Of a stretch of 64,000 nucleotides of DNA, positions 30,319 through 39,821 are shown piece by piece. The notes below the pieces were generated by a model. The model worked only from the letters and a program-made list of their open reading frames with translations. It made no database searches and was not told the DNA's origin. Within the stretch, counting starts at the first letter, position 1, and the number at the start of each line of letters is the position of its first letter. The translations under genes and the position numbers were made by a program. Where the stretch lies: the NCBI GenBank assembly GCA_934045075.1, contig OW203721.1:24796181-24860180 (forward strand), read 5' to 3'. The stretch comes from Yponomeuta sedellus (lineage: Eukaryota > Arthropoda > Insecta > Lepidoptera > Yponomeutidae).

Positions 30319-30681
30319 GAAGCGCTCGTGGCCAAGGCGAATCGAGTGATTGGAATCAATCACTTGGTTAAGCAACGACAGGCGCGGTCAGGTACGGGAT
30401 GGGTGAGCGTCCCGTGACTACCGCTAGTGGCATTTTTCCGAGCGCTTCCGTGCTTCGTAAGGCACGTTAAGCCGTTGGTGCCGGCTGTCATATAATGGCA
30501 GTCGTTAAGCCATGTCAGAGGCCTTTGGGCGGCTTGATAACTTCTGACAGTAAGGCCCGCCACTGTCTTACAATACTCCACCAACCCGGACTTGGCCCTC
30601 GTGGTGGAGTATGGACTAACCTTCCTGCGATGCAGGAAGAGACCCGTGCCCCAGCAGTGGGGACAACAAGGGTTGGTAACG
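30319..30681 (+). mobile_element. S5 SINE, reference copy with perfect 14-bp target duplication
   Basis: Bounded by TTGTAGTATAACTT at 30305-30318 and 30682-30695, so the element is exactly 363 bp. Head GAAGCGCTCGTGGCC. The 5S-like control region is GTTAAGCAACG at 30367 and GGATGGGTGA at 30397, 30 bp apart as in animal 5S rRNA genes. It ends with CCCAGCAGTGGGGAC.. and GGGTTGGTAACG. The RTE-like CAGCAGTGGRAC motif near the 3' end suggests RTE enzymes mobilise it. Confidence 0.95.
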
Positions 30682-30759
30682 TTGTAGTATAACTTACGTA
30701 AGTAAAACTTCATGTTATTTATTTGTTTGAGCACAAACTCTTTGTTGATTTTTCTTCTT

Positions 30760-31024
30760 TTAACGTAAACTCATATTTCTATGGCATCGCCACCTAGCGA
30801 CAAGTATGGAAATTAAAATTGCTGAGTGCGAGTTGTAATGGTTTACGTTGAGAAGTGAACACGTTTACCAGCCAAAACACGAAAAAACGCGAGTGCGAGT
30901 TGTACTGTGACAGCGTTTTGCCAGTTCGAACGATTAACTTACTCATACTCACTACTCGATGCCCGATTAACGCGGTAGTAAAGTTATTCGATTGGATCTG
31001 TCAAACTCGCACTAAGCACTCTGT
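30760..31024. mobile_element. Miniature transposon H, truncated copy
   Basis: CCACCTAGCGACAAGTATGG, GTGAACACGTTTACCAGCC, ending CTCGCACTAAGCACTCTG. Lacks the left terminal inverted repeat. Confidence 0.85.
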
Positions 31025-31323
31025 ATAAATAAACGAGCTTATCTGAAAATCTGCGACGGTAACTTGTTGATTTACGGCGGAGTTTGGTCCCTATTCAGTT
31101 ACCTAATATTATTTTTAAGTCTATAAGATGTTAAGTAGCTTCAAAAATGTATCATAACTTCAACTTCTTTCTTTGATGGTCGCATCGCTTCGAATATGAG
31201 ATAGTTTGGATGAAAACTAATGTAATTGGCATAGCTTATAAGATTAGCAAGTTGAAGTGGTAATGGAGTGGCAAATCATTCGGAGAACTGACAGTCGATA
31301 AGTAGAGGTTCCCGTGTGGAGAC
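31025..31323. other. No gene seen
   Basis: AT-rich, featureless. Confidence 0.5.
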
Positions 31324-31560
31324 TTCTTCTTCTTCAGGCTATATTAGTCCACTGCTGGACATAGCCCTCCCCTAATGAGCGCCATAGCGCACGGTTGTGC
31401 CATCATTGGGGGGGTAATGCTCATAATCCCCATGCGGGGTGGGGATCGCAGTTTGGTGGAATTGTACTGCAGGGGGCGCTGCTGCCCACCCTCCGGTTTG
31501 TGTCCCTTATTCGCCTTTTACGACACCCGCGGGAAGAATTTGGTTTGGTGCTATTCTCTA
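31324..31560 (-). mobile_element. C-family repeat
   Basis: TTCTTCTTCAGGCTATATTA to CGACACCCGCGGGAAGAATT. A 12-bp-arm hairpin (CTTAGTCTCCAC, GTGGAGACTAAG) lies just beyond at 31583-31609. Confidence 0.88.
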
Positions 31561-31609
31561 GGCCGACACCACACAGCAACATCTTAGTCTCCACACAGTG
31601 GAGACTAAG

Positions 31610-32256
31610 AACTTGAAAACACATCGTAAGACAACGTAGTCAACCTCAGACATTGATATATTGATATTTCTCTTTTCTTTCATATATTTCATGTATCTCA
31701 CGAAACTTTCAGACAGCTGGTCATAAAAACCATAAAAACTATAAAAAGTGCAACTTGAATTTCAGGCTTTCTCTTTAATTTCATACACACATCAACACAC
31801 ACCCACACACATACACATACAAATACTTACACACGCCATAATTTCGCATGAATCATATTGTTAATATTGCTTTTATTTATCTTGTTTTTAAACGACTAAG
31901 GCCTGGTAATTCTGTTGCCTCTATGAGGAGGTTCTAGAACTGTGCTTGTTAAATAAGTTTACGTTTTAAACTATTATCCTTTGGGTCAAACGGGTCCATG
32001 GCTAGCGGCAGTGGTCCCTCCATATGTAGGTACACTATTGGTCTACTACAGAATGTCGCCGAAGTTCGACCTCGGCGTTGTGAAACTATACCACAGTACA
32101 AAAGTAATATAGTGGCAAAACTGGAAGTTTTTTCCCATAATATCTTTTGTAGCCCAGTCTTATTTCTAAGGTGTCAATGTCAAGCCATCCTGGTGAAAGA
32201 ATTTGCCAATCAGCATAATACACTATACTGTTATACATGGAAACAACACCTATGTA
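31610..32256. other. No gene seen
   Basis: Contains a CA-rich tract (31785-31835) and a segment that may be LINE 3' UTR (AAGGCCTGGTAATTCTGTTG). No coding ORF. Confidence 0.45.
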
Positions 32257-32420
32257 AGATAAGATAAGAATATTCTTTATTGTGCCAGGAAAACACATAG
32301 AAAACATAATGATGTACTTGAGAAGAATCATTAATATGTATTATGTTGTTTATGTATACAAATAATATACGTATAAAATAAGTTAGCTATATACAGAGAT
32401 AGAGCGCTTCGCCAACAAAC
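32257..32420 (-). mobile_element. Jockey/CR1-type LINE 3' tail
   Basis: AAGATAAGAATATTCTTTAT at left is the reverse of the AATAAA-containing tail. The rest is diverged. Confidence 0.6.
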
Positions 32421-32514
32421 TGCTTTGCAGTTTGGCGTAATTGTGTAATTGGATAAGGTTTTTTTGTTTTTGTAAAAATAAATTAAAAAAAAAAACAAAC
32501 AAACAAAGACTACG

Positions 32515-32860
32515 GCACGAAGGGTACTGGTCTCTTTCCCAAGGAAGGTAGATATAGGTCCCACTTCGGGGGCCAAGTCTGCATTGTGGAGGCATGCAAG
32601 ACTACTAGCTGGTATTACACTCAGAAGTTTTCAAGCCGCCCATAAGGCCTCTAATAAGCCTTAACGACTGCCAGTACATGACAGCCGGCAAAAACGGCTT
32701 AACCCACCTTGTGAAGCAGCAAAGCGCGCGAAAAAATGCCACTAGCGGTAGCCACGGGACGGTCACCGTCTATGCACCGAACGTGAACTATGTTGCTTAT
32801 CCTTCGTGATTGTTTAAGATCACTCGGGCAGCTGGGGCTACCAACGATTCAACTTTCACA
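32515..32860 (-). mobile_element. S5 SINE (GAT-tail subfamily), older copy
   Basis: GGTACTGGTCTCTTTCCCAA, GGGGGCCAAGTCTGCATTG, ATGACAGCCGGCA.., and the head region TATGTTGCTTATCCTTCGTG. The head matches the related copy at 42192 and not the main subfamily. Confidence 0.85.
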
Positions 32861-32867
32861 GTTATTA

Positions 32868-33234
32868 TAATCTATTTATATAAAATTCAAAGTCTTGACT
32901 GACTCACTCATCAACGCCCAGCCCAAGCCGTTGGACCTAGGAAGCTGAAATTTTGCACAGAGAGTCTATACTCGTATATAATGTAGGCAAGGAATAAGAC
33001 CAGACTTTTTGGAATTCAACCGCTAACGGGGCGAAAACGATTGCCAAAATTTGTATGGGAGGTATAAAGAATGTTGTCTAATTTTCTTGAAACTTAAAAT
33101 AAACACTCTTCAACACAATTAATTGAACACGTGTTTCGCCGTTTTTTCTAAATTTAACCCGTAAGGGAGTGAACGGGGTTGCAAAATATTGTTCCTTGAA
33201 TCTTTTCCACGCGGGCGGAGTCGCGGGCAAAAGG
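32868..33234 (+). mobile_element. Helitron-like repeat G, copy 2
   Basis: AAATTCAAAGTCTTGACTGA, GAAGCTGAAATTTTGCACAG, TTTGTATGGGAGGTATAAAG, GAGTCGCGGGCAAAAGGCTG. Aligns throughout with 16746-17118. Confidence 0.75.
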
Positions 33235-33741
33235 CTGTACAAATATAATAAGTAGGATATAGGAAGGATGAATGGTTTGATTCATCTGTGGAAATCTAAT
33301 CTACTGACGGAGGGAGGTGTGGGTCGGGCGCGTTCGATCACTGGAGGGCTATGGGTCATCGTGTGGAGCATTTTTTGCAAATAACTTTATTGAAACTCAA
33401 CGCAAAACTACTGAGAGATGCGTTATTTACGGGGTAATATTGCTGAGTATATTGCGCTTGAAATTGCCAGTCTATGGGCACGCGTGCTAATGCCCACTTT
33501 CTCTCGCCAGGAGTATGTCTTTGTCCTATATAATGAAATTATGTAATAAGCACCTCAGAAAAGCACAATTTAAAAGTACGCTTAAGCGCTTTGTGTTAAG
33601 TAGTTTGTAGACATAAAATATTATCGATAATGTTATTGTGTAGAAAGTAATGTTTAGTTGAGTAAGAACTAAAGAAAGAACTAAGAAAGAAGAGTTGAGT
33701 TACCAAGAGCTTGCCGATAAACTGTATTAGCAGTTTTCTTG
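33235..33741. other. No gene seen; possible LINE debris
   Basis: 33540-33615 reads KSTLKRFVLSSL in one frame, which could be LINE debris. No intact ORF. Confidence 0.35.
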
Positions 33742-33799
33742 TAATTTTGCATTTTTTTAGCGAATATACATATATATTCGCTAAAAAAATGCAAAATTA
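33742..33799. repeat. Perfect hairpin, 27-bp arms, 4-bp loop
   Basis: TAATTTTGCATTTTTTTAGC.. pairs base for base with ..GCTAAAAAAATGCAAAATTA. Loop CATA. Confidence 0.97.
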
Positions 33800-34329
33800 T
33801 ATTTACATATATAAATAAATAAAGATTGAAAAATTAAAACGTAAAAGCATCTATTTAACACCGGTACACAAGCGATACAGTCTAAGTAGGAACTAAGCTA
33901 CTCAAGTAGCAGGTTGATCTTTTGCTGTGATTACAGTGTTACTAAGGTAAATCAGTACTAGACGCAGCCTGTATCGTAGGGAACTGTAGAATTTTGTACA
34001 TAACGGAAATCGTTTGAGAGCGTTTGCTGCTTTATTCGCGGTGGGCACGCGTGGGAACTAAGCCCATACTCTTTCTATGACAGAAGGCCAGTGCAGTTAC
34101 ATACCAATATAACTGTGACGTATCTGATATTTAATGCGTTGCGAAATGCGTTATCCACTATGTGTGATACATATTATTACTCCTCGTATCTATACGGCAG
34201 AGGTAAGTAACTAACTATTCCGCTTTCGCATACAGATGTATACGTGAACGCGTACACAATCAAGGCACAGGACAAGTGACTGTATTGTGTGGAAATCATT
34301 ATTATTAAAATTAGTCTGTGTCACCCCCA
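33800..34329. other. No gene; possible TF fragments
   Basis: Around 34030-34100, GGTGGGCACGCGTGGGAACT followed by a CTTTCTATGACAGAAGGCC stretch is a TF-type tail (plus strand). The rest is unremarkable. Confidence 0.5.
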
Positions 34330-34333
34330 CAGT

Positions 34334-34702
34334 TCGTTATCAACCCTTGTATGTCTCCACTGCTGGGGCACGGGTCTCTTCCTGCATCGCAGGAAGGTTA
34401 GGCCATACTCCACCACGGGGGACAAGTCCGGGTTGGTGGAGGATTGTAAGACAGTGGCGGGCCTTACTGTCAGAAGTTATGAAGCCGCCCATAAGGCCTC
34501 TGACATGGCTTAACGACTGCCATTATATGTATGACAGCCGGCACCAACGGCTTAACGTGCCTTGCGAAGCACGGAAGCGCTCGGAAAAATGCCACTAGCG
34601 GTAGTCACGTGACGCTCACCCATCCCGTACCTGACCGCGCCTGTTGTTGCTTAACCAAGTGATTGATTCCAATCACTCGGTTTGCCTAGGCCACGAGCGC
34701 TT
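34334..34702 (-). mobile_element. S5 SINE, full length
   Basis: Full family from tail (GTTATCAACCC) to head. Imperfect flanking duplication CCCC(A/G)CAG(T/C)T at 34327 and 34703. Very similar to the 30319, 15398 and 56150 copies, so the subfamily was active fairly recently. Confidence 0.93.
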
Positions 34703-34812
34703 CCCCGCAGCTAAGACTAATAAATCGTGAACGTTCTTGTTGTGTCCTTATCAAAATTGTGGCGAGTCGTTAAATAATTATGAAGGAACATACAATCGGG
34801 CCTAATTAGTTT

Positions 34813-35115
34813 GATGTCAACTCTTTTTATGTCACCACTGCTTGGGCAAGGGGCTCTTCCTGCATCGCAGGAAGGTTAAGCTATAGGGAAGAGCGGGTGA
34901 TCGTGCTCTTCCACTATAAAGGGAAATTTCCCGCCAGGCAGATCGTATGCCTGGGGACGGCCGGTCCAACTGTTGTTAGTCGGACGTTATATTTATTGTA
35001 TGTCAAGTGAAACACTTTGATTGCGCGATGCAGGAATGTTGGAGTTTGTAGTGCGCGCGCAGAGTTGACATGTGCTCGCCAAAAGCCATATACCACCACG
35101 GAAGCTAAGTCTGGA
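34813..35115 (-). mobile_element. S5 SINE 3' part, split by a 195-bp insertion
   Basis: 34813-34888 (ATGTCAACTCTTTTTATGTC, CTTCCTGCATCGCAGGAAGG) and 35087-35115 (ACCACCACGGAAGCTAAGTC). The interruption is described separately. Confidence 0.8.
34889..35086. mobile_element. Unclassified insertion of about 195 bp
   Basis: Flanked by AAGCTATA and AAGCCATA, an imperfect 8-bp direct repeat made from S5 sequence. No clear terminal inverted repeats and no ORF of note (a 61-codon minus frame is chance-like). Confidence 0.5.
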
Positions 35116-35227
35116 TTGGTGCAGGGTAGGGCAGTATAGGATAGGGTATCTAAATGTGAATAAATAAAGGATTGTATGATCTCTCTATAAATAAAGCTTG
35201 TCTAATTTAACGACTAACATTCATTTC

Positions 35228-35283
35228 ATTGACAGCCTAGGTGGCGCAGCGGTTCGGCACACTGACTTTAAAACCGAATGCCT
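35228..35283 (+). mobile_element. SINE head, tRNA-like, truncated
   Basis: CCTAGGTGGCGCAGCGGTTC then ACTTTAAAACCGAATGCC looks like the 5' half of a tRNA-derived SINE. It is cut off by the TM copy that follows. Not a complete tRNA, since the T arm is missing. Confidence 0.55.
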
Positions 35284-35515
35284 CGGACAATTTTAAAAAA
35301 CCTATTTAGAGGCTAAGAATTCCACCCATGCCGGGGTTCGAACCCACGACCTCTGGCTATCCGTGCCAGCGCTCTTTCCAACAGAGCTAATGGGCGACTC
35401 ACCGGCATCAGTGAAATTTCGAACCTCTTTACAATATTCTCTGTATTATTCTGTTGTCTTTCACTGATAATATAATCATGTGGGTACAGCGATATCCTTC
35501 CGATGTAACAACCAC
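35284..35515. mobile_element. TM repeat, inverted pair
   Basis: 35284-35455 is minus (GGCTAAGAATTCCACCCATG through CAATATTCTCTGTATTATTC). 35470-35515 is plus and shows only the far 5' end (ATAATCATGTGGGTACAGCG, TTCCGATGTAA). Confidence 0.8.
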
Positions 35516-35568
35516 TACACTAGATCAACTTCGTAAATTATAGAAATTGCTGTCCTAACATAATACAA

Positions 35569-35606
35569 CTCGTACTCAACGAGTAAGGCTACTCGTTGAG
35601 TACGAG
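35569..35606. repeat. Perfect hairpin, 17-bp arms
   Basis: CTCGTACTCAACGAGTA, loop AGGC, TACTCGTTGAGTACGAG. Confidence 0.97.
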
Positions 35607-35894
35607 TAGTATTAAGTTATTTAGACTTCCATTTCCCGCCGTGATATTATGACATGGATCTAATTGAAAGCGCACTCGCCAGCGGGGTAATCAGTCAGTG
35701 GTAATTAAAACAGTACCCGTAGACAAATGGGCTTACCCCAGAGACGTCGAGGCCACGTCGGTCGACTCAGTAAGGTGAAGCCTTTTCGGCGGATATCGAT
35801 AACAAACACTGTGACACGAAATTTTTATAATATTAAATAAAGGGAATTATTACACTTTAACATATTTACTAGATACATTTGAATTCATTAATTA

Positions 35895-36178
35895 TTTAAA
35901 AACCTATTTAGAGGCTAAAAATTTCACCCATGCCGGGATTCGAACCCGCAACCTCTGGCTATCCGTACCAGCGCTCTACCAATTGAGCCAATGGGCAACT
36001 CACGGCATCAGTGAAATTTCGAACCTCTTTACAATATTCTCTGTATTACGTACAGACAGCGACATCTGACTTAAGCAAATTGCATTACTTACAGCCCCGA
36101 CTACCTACTTTGCAGTTAGGTTTAATATCGGAACGAATTAAATTTGTTCCTTAGCACGGGTTAGTGCATTAAAAATAA
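35895..36178. mobile_element. TM repeat, long copy with inverted 3' end
   Basis: 35895-36135 is minus and long (module plus upstream part to AATATCGGAACG). 36148-36178 is the plus-strand 3' end (TTAGCACGGGTTAGTGCATT). The copy therefore has TM 3' ends facing outward on both sides. Confidence 0.85.
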
Positions 36179-36318
36179 AAATAGTGTATTCATTAATTAT
36201 GTTAAAGTGTAACAACAAGAAAAATAATAGAGTGTTAACTAACGCTTATCCTTATCTAATCTCAGTAACAATAAGTATAAAATTAAGAAATAATTTCTCG
36301 ATGTGCTCCTAAATATAC

Positions 36319-36608
36319 GCACACACACACATACATACATACATACATACATACATACATACATACATACATACATACATACATACATACATACATACAT
36401 ACATACATACATACACACACACATACATACATACATACATACATACATACATACATACATACATACATACATACATACATACATACATACATACATACAT
36501 ACATACATACATACATACATACATACATACATACATACATACATACATACATACATACATACATACATACATACATACATACATACATACATACATACAT
36601 ACACACAA
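36319..36608. repeat. Long CATA microsatellite
   Basis: About 70 units of CATA with CACA interruptions at 36316-36330, 36414-36422 and 36600. All frames of both strands stay open (YIHT/MYVC repeats); not a protein gene. Confidence 0.98.
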
Positions 36609-36959
36609 ATAGACACGCCACACGAGATAGAAGGGAACGCCATAGCCATAACGTTCAATCCAACGATAACCCACTCTACGGTGTAGGCGAGAATAAAAAT
36701 TAATCTCTCATTATCGGGCCTGTCCATCAGGAGTTATCGCCGGAAATTAATACTTGCGGAAATTAATAGGGGCCTTTGCCTAGTAGGGCCTAGGCAAAGG
36801 CCCCTTCAATCTCAAACCACGTTTTACGGTCTTCTCTGTCCACATCGACAAAAACATATCTAGGTTCTAGCTATGCCCCGCGATGTTACCCGTGGTCTAT
36901 TAGGGAAAATAATTGATTTTCCCATCGGAACAACATATTTTCCCGCAGAAAAACGTAGC
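36609..36959. other. No gene; contains a hairpin
   Basis: 36769-36804: GGGGCCTTTGCCTAG, loop TAGGGC, CTAGGCAAAGGCCCC. GGGGCCTTTGCC also occurs near an RTE-like LINE 3' end (cf. 55947), so this is probably a foldback of such an end. Confidence 0.75.
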
Positions 36960-37082
36960 TTATGAGATAATCCAGGGTGTCAGCTAACTCCCTAACAAAT
37001 TTTATTGAAATCGCTCTAACCGTCTAGACGCAAAAAAGAAACATACACTCACAAACTTTTGCCTTTATATTATTAGTCTGAT
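36960..37082 (-). mobile_element. Helitron-like repeat G2 fragment
   Basis: CAGGGTGTCAGCTAACTCCC, TTTATTGAAATCGCTC, CAAACTTTTGCCTTTATATT: the same end type as 18900-19000. Confidence 0.6.
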
Positions 37083-37384
37083 GTGATGATGGCAGGCCTT
37101 AGGTTGGTCTTTCTGAGTAAGTCCCCTGATTGGAGCACGCAGAGAAATCTGATATGGTTTACATCGAGTGGATGCTATGCACAGTTGACAGCGCATCACT
37201 CTTAACATAATGTATGCTGTAATCAGTCACGTTAAGGACGACTTTGTAACTAAAACGTAGAGGTTGAGCTGCTGTCCACTAGTACGTTCATACATAACTT
37301 TACGGTATTGGCACAAATGTCCACAAATGCAGCGTGTATTGCTTTGGGATATATTCAGGCTGAATGTTATTGATTATATAATAC
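37083..37384. other. No gene seen
   Basis: No coding ORF or recognised repeat. Confidence 0.5.
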
Positions 37385-37604
37385 AGCATATAATGGTATA
37401 ATGTCATATAATGGCAGTCGTTAAGCCATGTCAGAGGCCTTATTGACGGCTTGATAACTTCTGACAGTAAGGCCCGCCACTGTCTTACAATCCTCCACCA
37501 ACCCGGACTTGGCCCCCGTGGTGGAGTATGGCCTAACCTTCCTGCGATGCAGCAAGAGACCCGTGCCCCAGCAGTGGGGACATACAAGAGTTGGTAACGA
37601 AATA
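37385..37604 (+). mobile_element. S5 SINE, 5'-truncated
   Basis: Starts in the central domain (ATAATGGCAGTCGTTAAGCC) and runs to the tail GAGTTGGTAACG. Confidence 0.9.
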
Positions 37605-37606
37605 CA

Positions 37607-37835
37607 GCCTGTATATGTCCCACTGCGGGGCACAGGTCTTCTCTTGGAAAGAGAGTATGAGCTTAACACCTCAGAGTCATGTTTCCTCACGATGTTTTTA
37701 CCTACTATAACTTCAGAAATGGACGTAACTTAGAAAACAAAAACATTGGTGAATGCCGGGATTCAAATCCACGACCTCCCTCCCGCATGAGAAGCCAACG
37801 TACCACCGCTCCGCTACGACCGCTTCGCCACCGCA
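37607..37835 (-). mobile_element. TF SINE
   Basis: Tail at left (CCACTGCGGGGCACAGGTCT, TTGGAAAGAGAGTATGAGC), TCACGATGTTTTTACC, then head at right with box-B-like GGGATTCAAATCC on the plus strand. Confidence 0.8.
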
Positions 37836-38459
37836 TGTTATGGATTGTTTGTTTTTACACACCAATAATTCGTATACATAATTTCACTCATTCAATATAA
37901 ACGCTCCAATTAATTTTATCCAGGCCTAAGTTCCATCAATAAAAAATTAAATAATCTTCTTATGTATCCTAAAAGTAAACGGCAGTAATGTCGATACGTT
38001 GCATAAAACCTATAGCCTAGAAAGTAGCACCGCTAAAAAGGCCATTTCTGCAACAATGCTCCTAGTGGCGTATGTTGGTGAAACCGAAATTACTTTCAAG
38101 GAGAATAAGCTAAGAATTATGGAACAAAACTTATAGAATTGACATTTTCTTACATAAAAATGCGGTAATAAAGTCTTCTGATGAGGTCTTTTAATAAGTT
38201 GATGATCGTCAGTTTATTTGTCACTATAAGACAAAAAAATACCGTGAGTTAGTGCACTTTTTATAACTCAAATGTTTTTTTTTGTTTCACGGTTCATACT
38301 GTAAATCACGACTATGAGGCATATTATGCCTCAAAGTCGTGATTTTGTGGACCTTTGACTTAAAACGAAATTTAAGGAAGGATAGAGGAAAAGCATCCGA
38401 CCAATCGTTATCCAAACCACTTGTATATTCAACACAGTAACAATATTAAAGGCACTTGT
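37836..38459. other. Downstream flank of the lipase gene; one hairpin
   Basis: No ORF. 38303-38345 is a hairpin with 21-bp arms and a single mismatch (AAATCACGACTATGAGGCAT..), about 115 bp past the lipase stop on its downstream side. TTTATT at 38213-38218 is a possible polyadenylation signal for the minus-strand gene, but it is 240 bp away. Confidence 0.6.
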
Positions 38460-39821
38460 CTAAAAAATCTGATTATCAAGCAAGGCAACTATAATAGGAT
38501 AGAGAACTTTTGGGGCCTCGATGCCCCAAACGAAGTCCATATGGCTGAAGTTCCTACTCTGCACCGTTCGATACATGACAATATTCGAGAGCCGTGTAAC
38601 AAGAGTCGCTACATCCCATGTAGGTGCCAGGATATCATCGTTAGAACTAAACACAACCGTGGGAACTTTCACATCCTCCATATCGTACTCCCATCGGTCA
38701 CCATTTTCGTTAAACTCCTCAAATTCACCAGTTTGTAAAATCTGAAAGTAATGGAGGAGCGTTTTAGTCGACGCTTCTGACCAGCGCCGCATCAAAACCA
38801 ACTGCAGAGTCTCCGTATCTTGAATCGTTTCACCTGCGTTAGTTATAAATAGCAATGTATTGTCGCATATTGCTCTTGGCAAAACACAATACTCCTTGTA
38901 TAACAAACGAAATATCCAATTCTTTATTGGGACCTCTCTTTTTCCTATAACAGCCCGTAGCACAGTTGTGTCGAGCTGCGACAACCTTTTCAGAGGACCT
39001 GAAGTCCGTTTAAGGAAAGCCAGTGGCGCCAGTAATATGGCCATTGTAACCAACTTATGGTAGCGCTGACGACACATAGTTACCAAGAAAGCCGTCGCTC
39101 CCATCGAATGTCCAATAAAGTACAATCGCGAAGCAGTCCCAATTACGGATCTGATGTGGTACAACACTGACGGAATATCGTAGACGCCTATTTCATTGAA
39201 GGAGAAATCCCAAAATTTGTCAGAGTTCACGCTGTGGTTCAAGTGGGCTCTTGAGTAGGTGCTGCCTCTAGCGTTTGCTAACCATACGTCATAGCCTTGT
39301 CTAGCTAGCAGGAATGGTAGAGAATCGCTGCCTCCTAACAGCCAGTCGCCCGAGTTGCCGAATATACCGTGGTGGAACAACACCGCTTTGGACGTATCAG
39401 TGACAACCAGCTTAAAATTTACAACAACTCGATGCACCGTCAGGATATATCCATCTGCAGTTGCTACTTCATGTATCTGCACATCGTAACCGTATGATTG
39501 TATGATTTGAGATGTTGTTATTCTTTTTCTTCTCTTTTTTCGATGTTTATAATTTTCTTTTAATTGTTTTCTTTCACGTTTCTTTTCCGGAATATTTGGG
39601 TGGCTTAAAACAGCAGGAAGGTCCATCCATTTGACATTGCTATATTCTATCAGCGTTTCTGGTAACTTTGGATGTGATAATGTGTCCAGGGAGGATATTT
39701 TGGTTTGTGTTGAGTAATCAGGTGACTTCGCCCGAATTTCCTTAGAATAATCAGAGTAAAGACCTACAGTGGTCTTTATAAAAACTATGCACAGAGCGCT
39801 GCAAATTACCCTCTTACTCAT
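38460..39821 (-). CDS. Secreted acid lipase (lipase 3 family), 453 aa
   Basis: Predicted to hydrolyse ester bonds of neutral lipids, outside the cell or in lysosomes. Residues 1-20 form a signal-peptide-like hydrophobic start (VICSALCIVFI). Residues 22-78 are a linker, and 79-101 are strongly basic, ending RKKRRKR just before the catalytic domain. The acid-lipase N-terminal region starts near 103 (SYGYDVQIHEVATADGYIL). Oxyanion loop: FHHGIFGNSGDW (149-160). Nucleophile elbow: GHSMG with Ser239. Likely catalytic Asp396 (NDDILAP) and His427 (NFSHMDFVWG). N-glycosylation sites at Asn195 and Asn424. The family (gastric/lysosomal lipase-like) is normally about 400 residues, so the extra length is the linker. 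The frame is uninterrupted, so the gene is probably intronless. The first ATG is followed at once by the signal sequence, which supports this start. No convincing TATA box was found; a TCAGAC initiator-like site is near 39852. It is a paralogue of 45078-46679. Substrate unknown. Confidence 0.95.
   Translation of the reverse strand: MSKRVICSALCIVFIKTTVGLYSDYSKEIRAKSPDYSTQTKISSLDTLSHPKLPETLIEYSNVKWMDLPAVLSHPNIPEKKRERKQLKENYKHRKKRRKRITTSQIIQSYGYDVQIHEVATADGYILTVHRVVVNFKLVVTDTSKAVLFHHGIFGNSGDWLLGGSDSLPFLLARQGYDVWLANARGSTYSRAHLNHSVNSDKFWDFSFNEIGVYDIPSVLYHIRSVIGTASRLYFIGHSMGATAFLVTMCRQRYHKLVTMAILLAPLAFLKRTSGPLKRLSQLDTTVLRAVIGKREVPIKNWIFRLLYKEYCVLPRAICDNTLLFITNAGETIQDTETLQLVLMRRWSEASTKTLLHYFQILQTGEFEEFNENGDRWEYDMEDVKVPTVVFSSNDDILAPTWDVATLVTRLSNIVMYRTVQSRNFSHMDFVWGIEAPKVLYPIIVALLDNQIF

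Noticed and set aside
36239..36727. Long ORFs on both strands with YIHT or MYVC repeats (up to 162 codons)
   Set aside because: Products of the CATA microsatellite, with no unique domain at either end.
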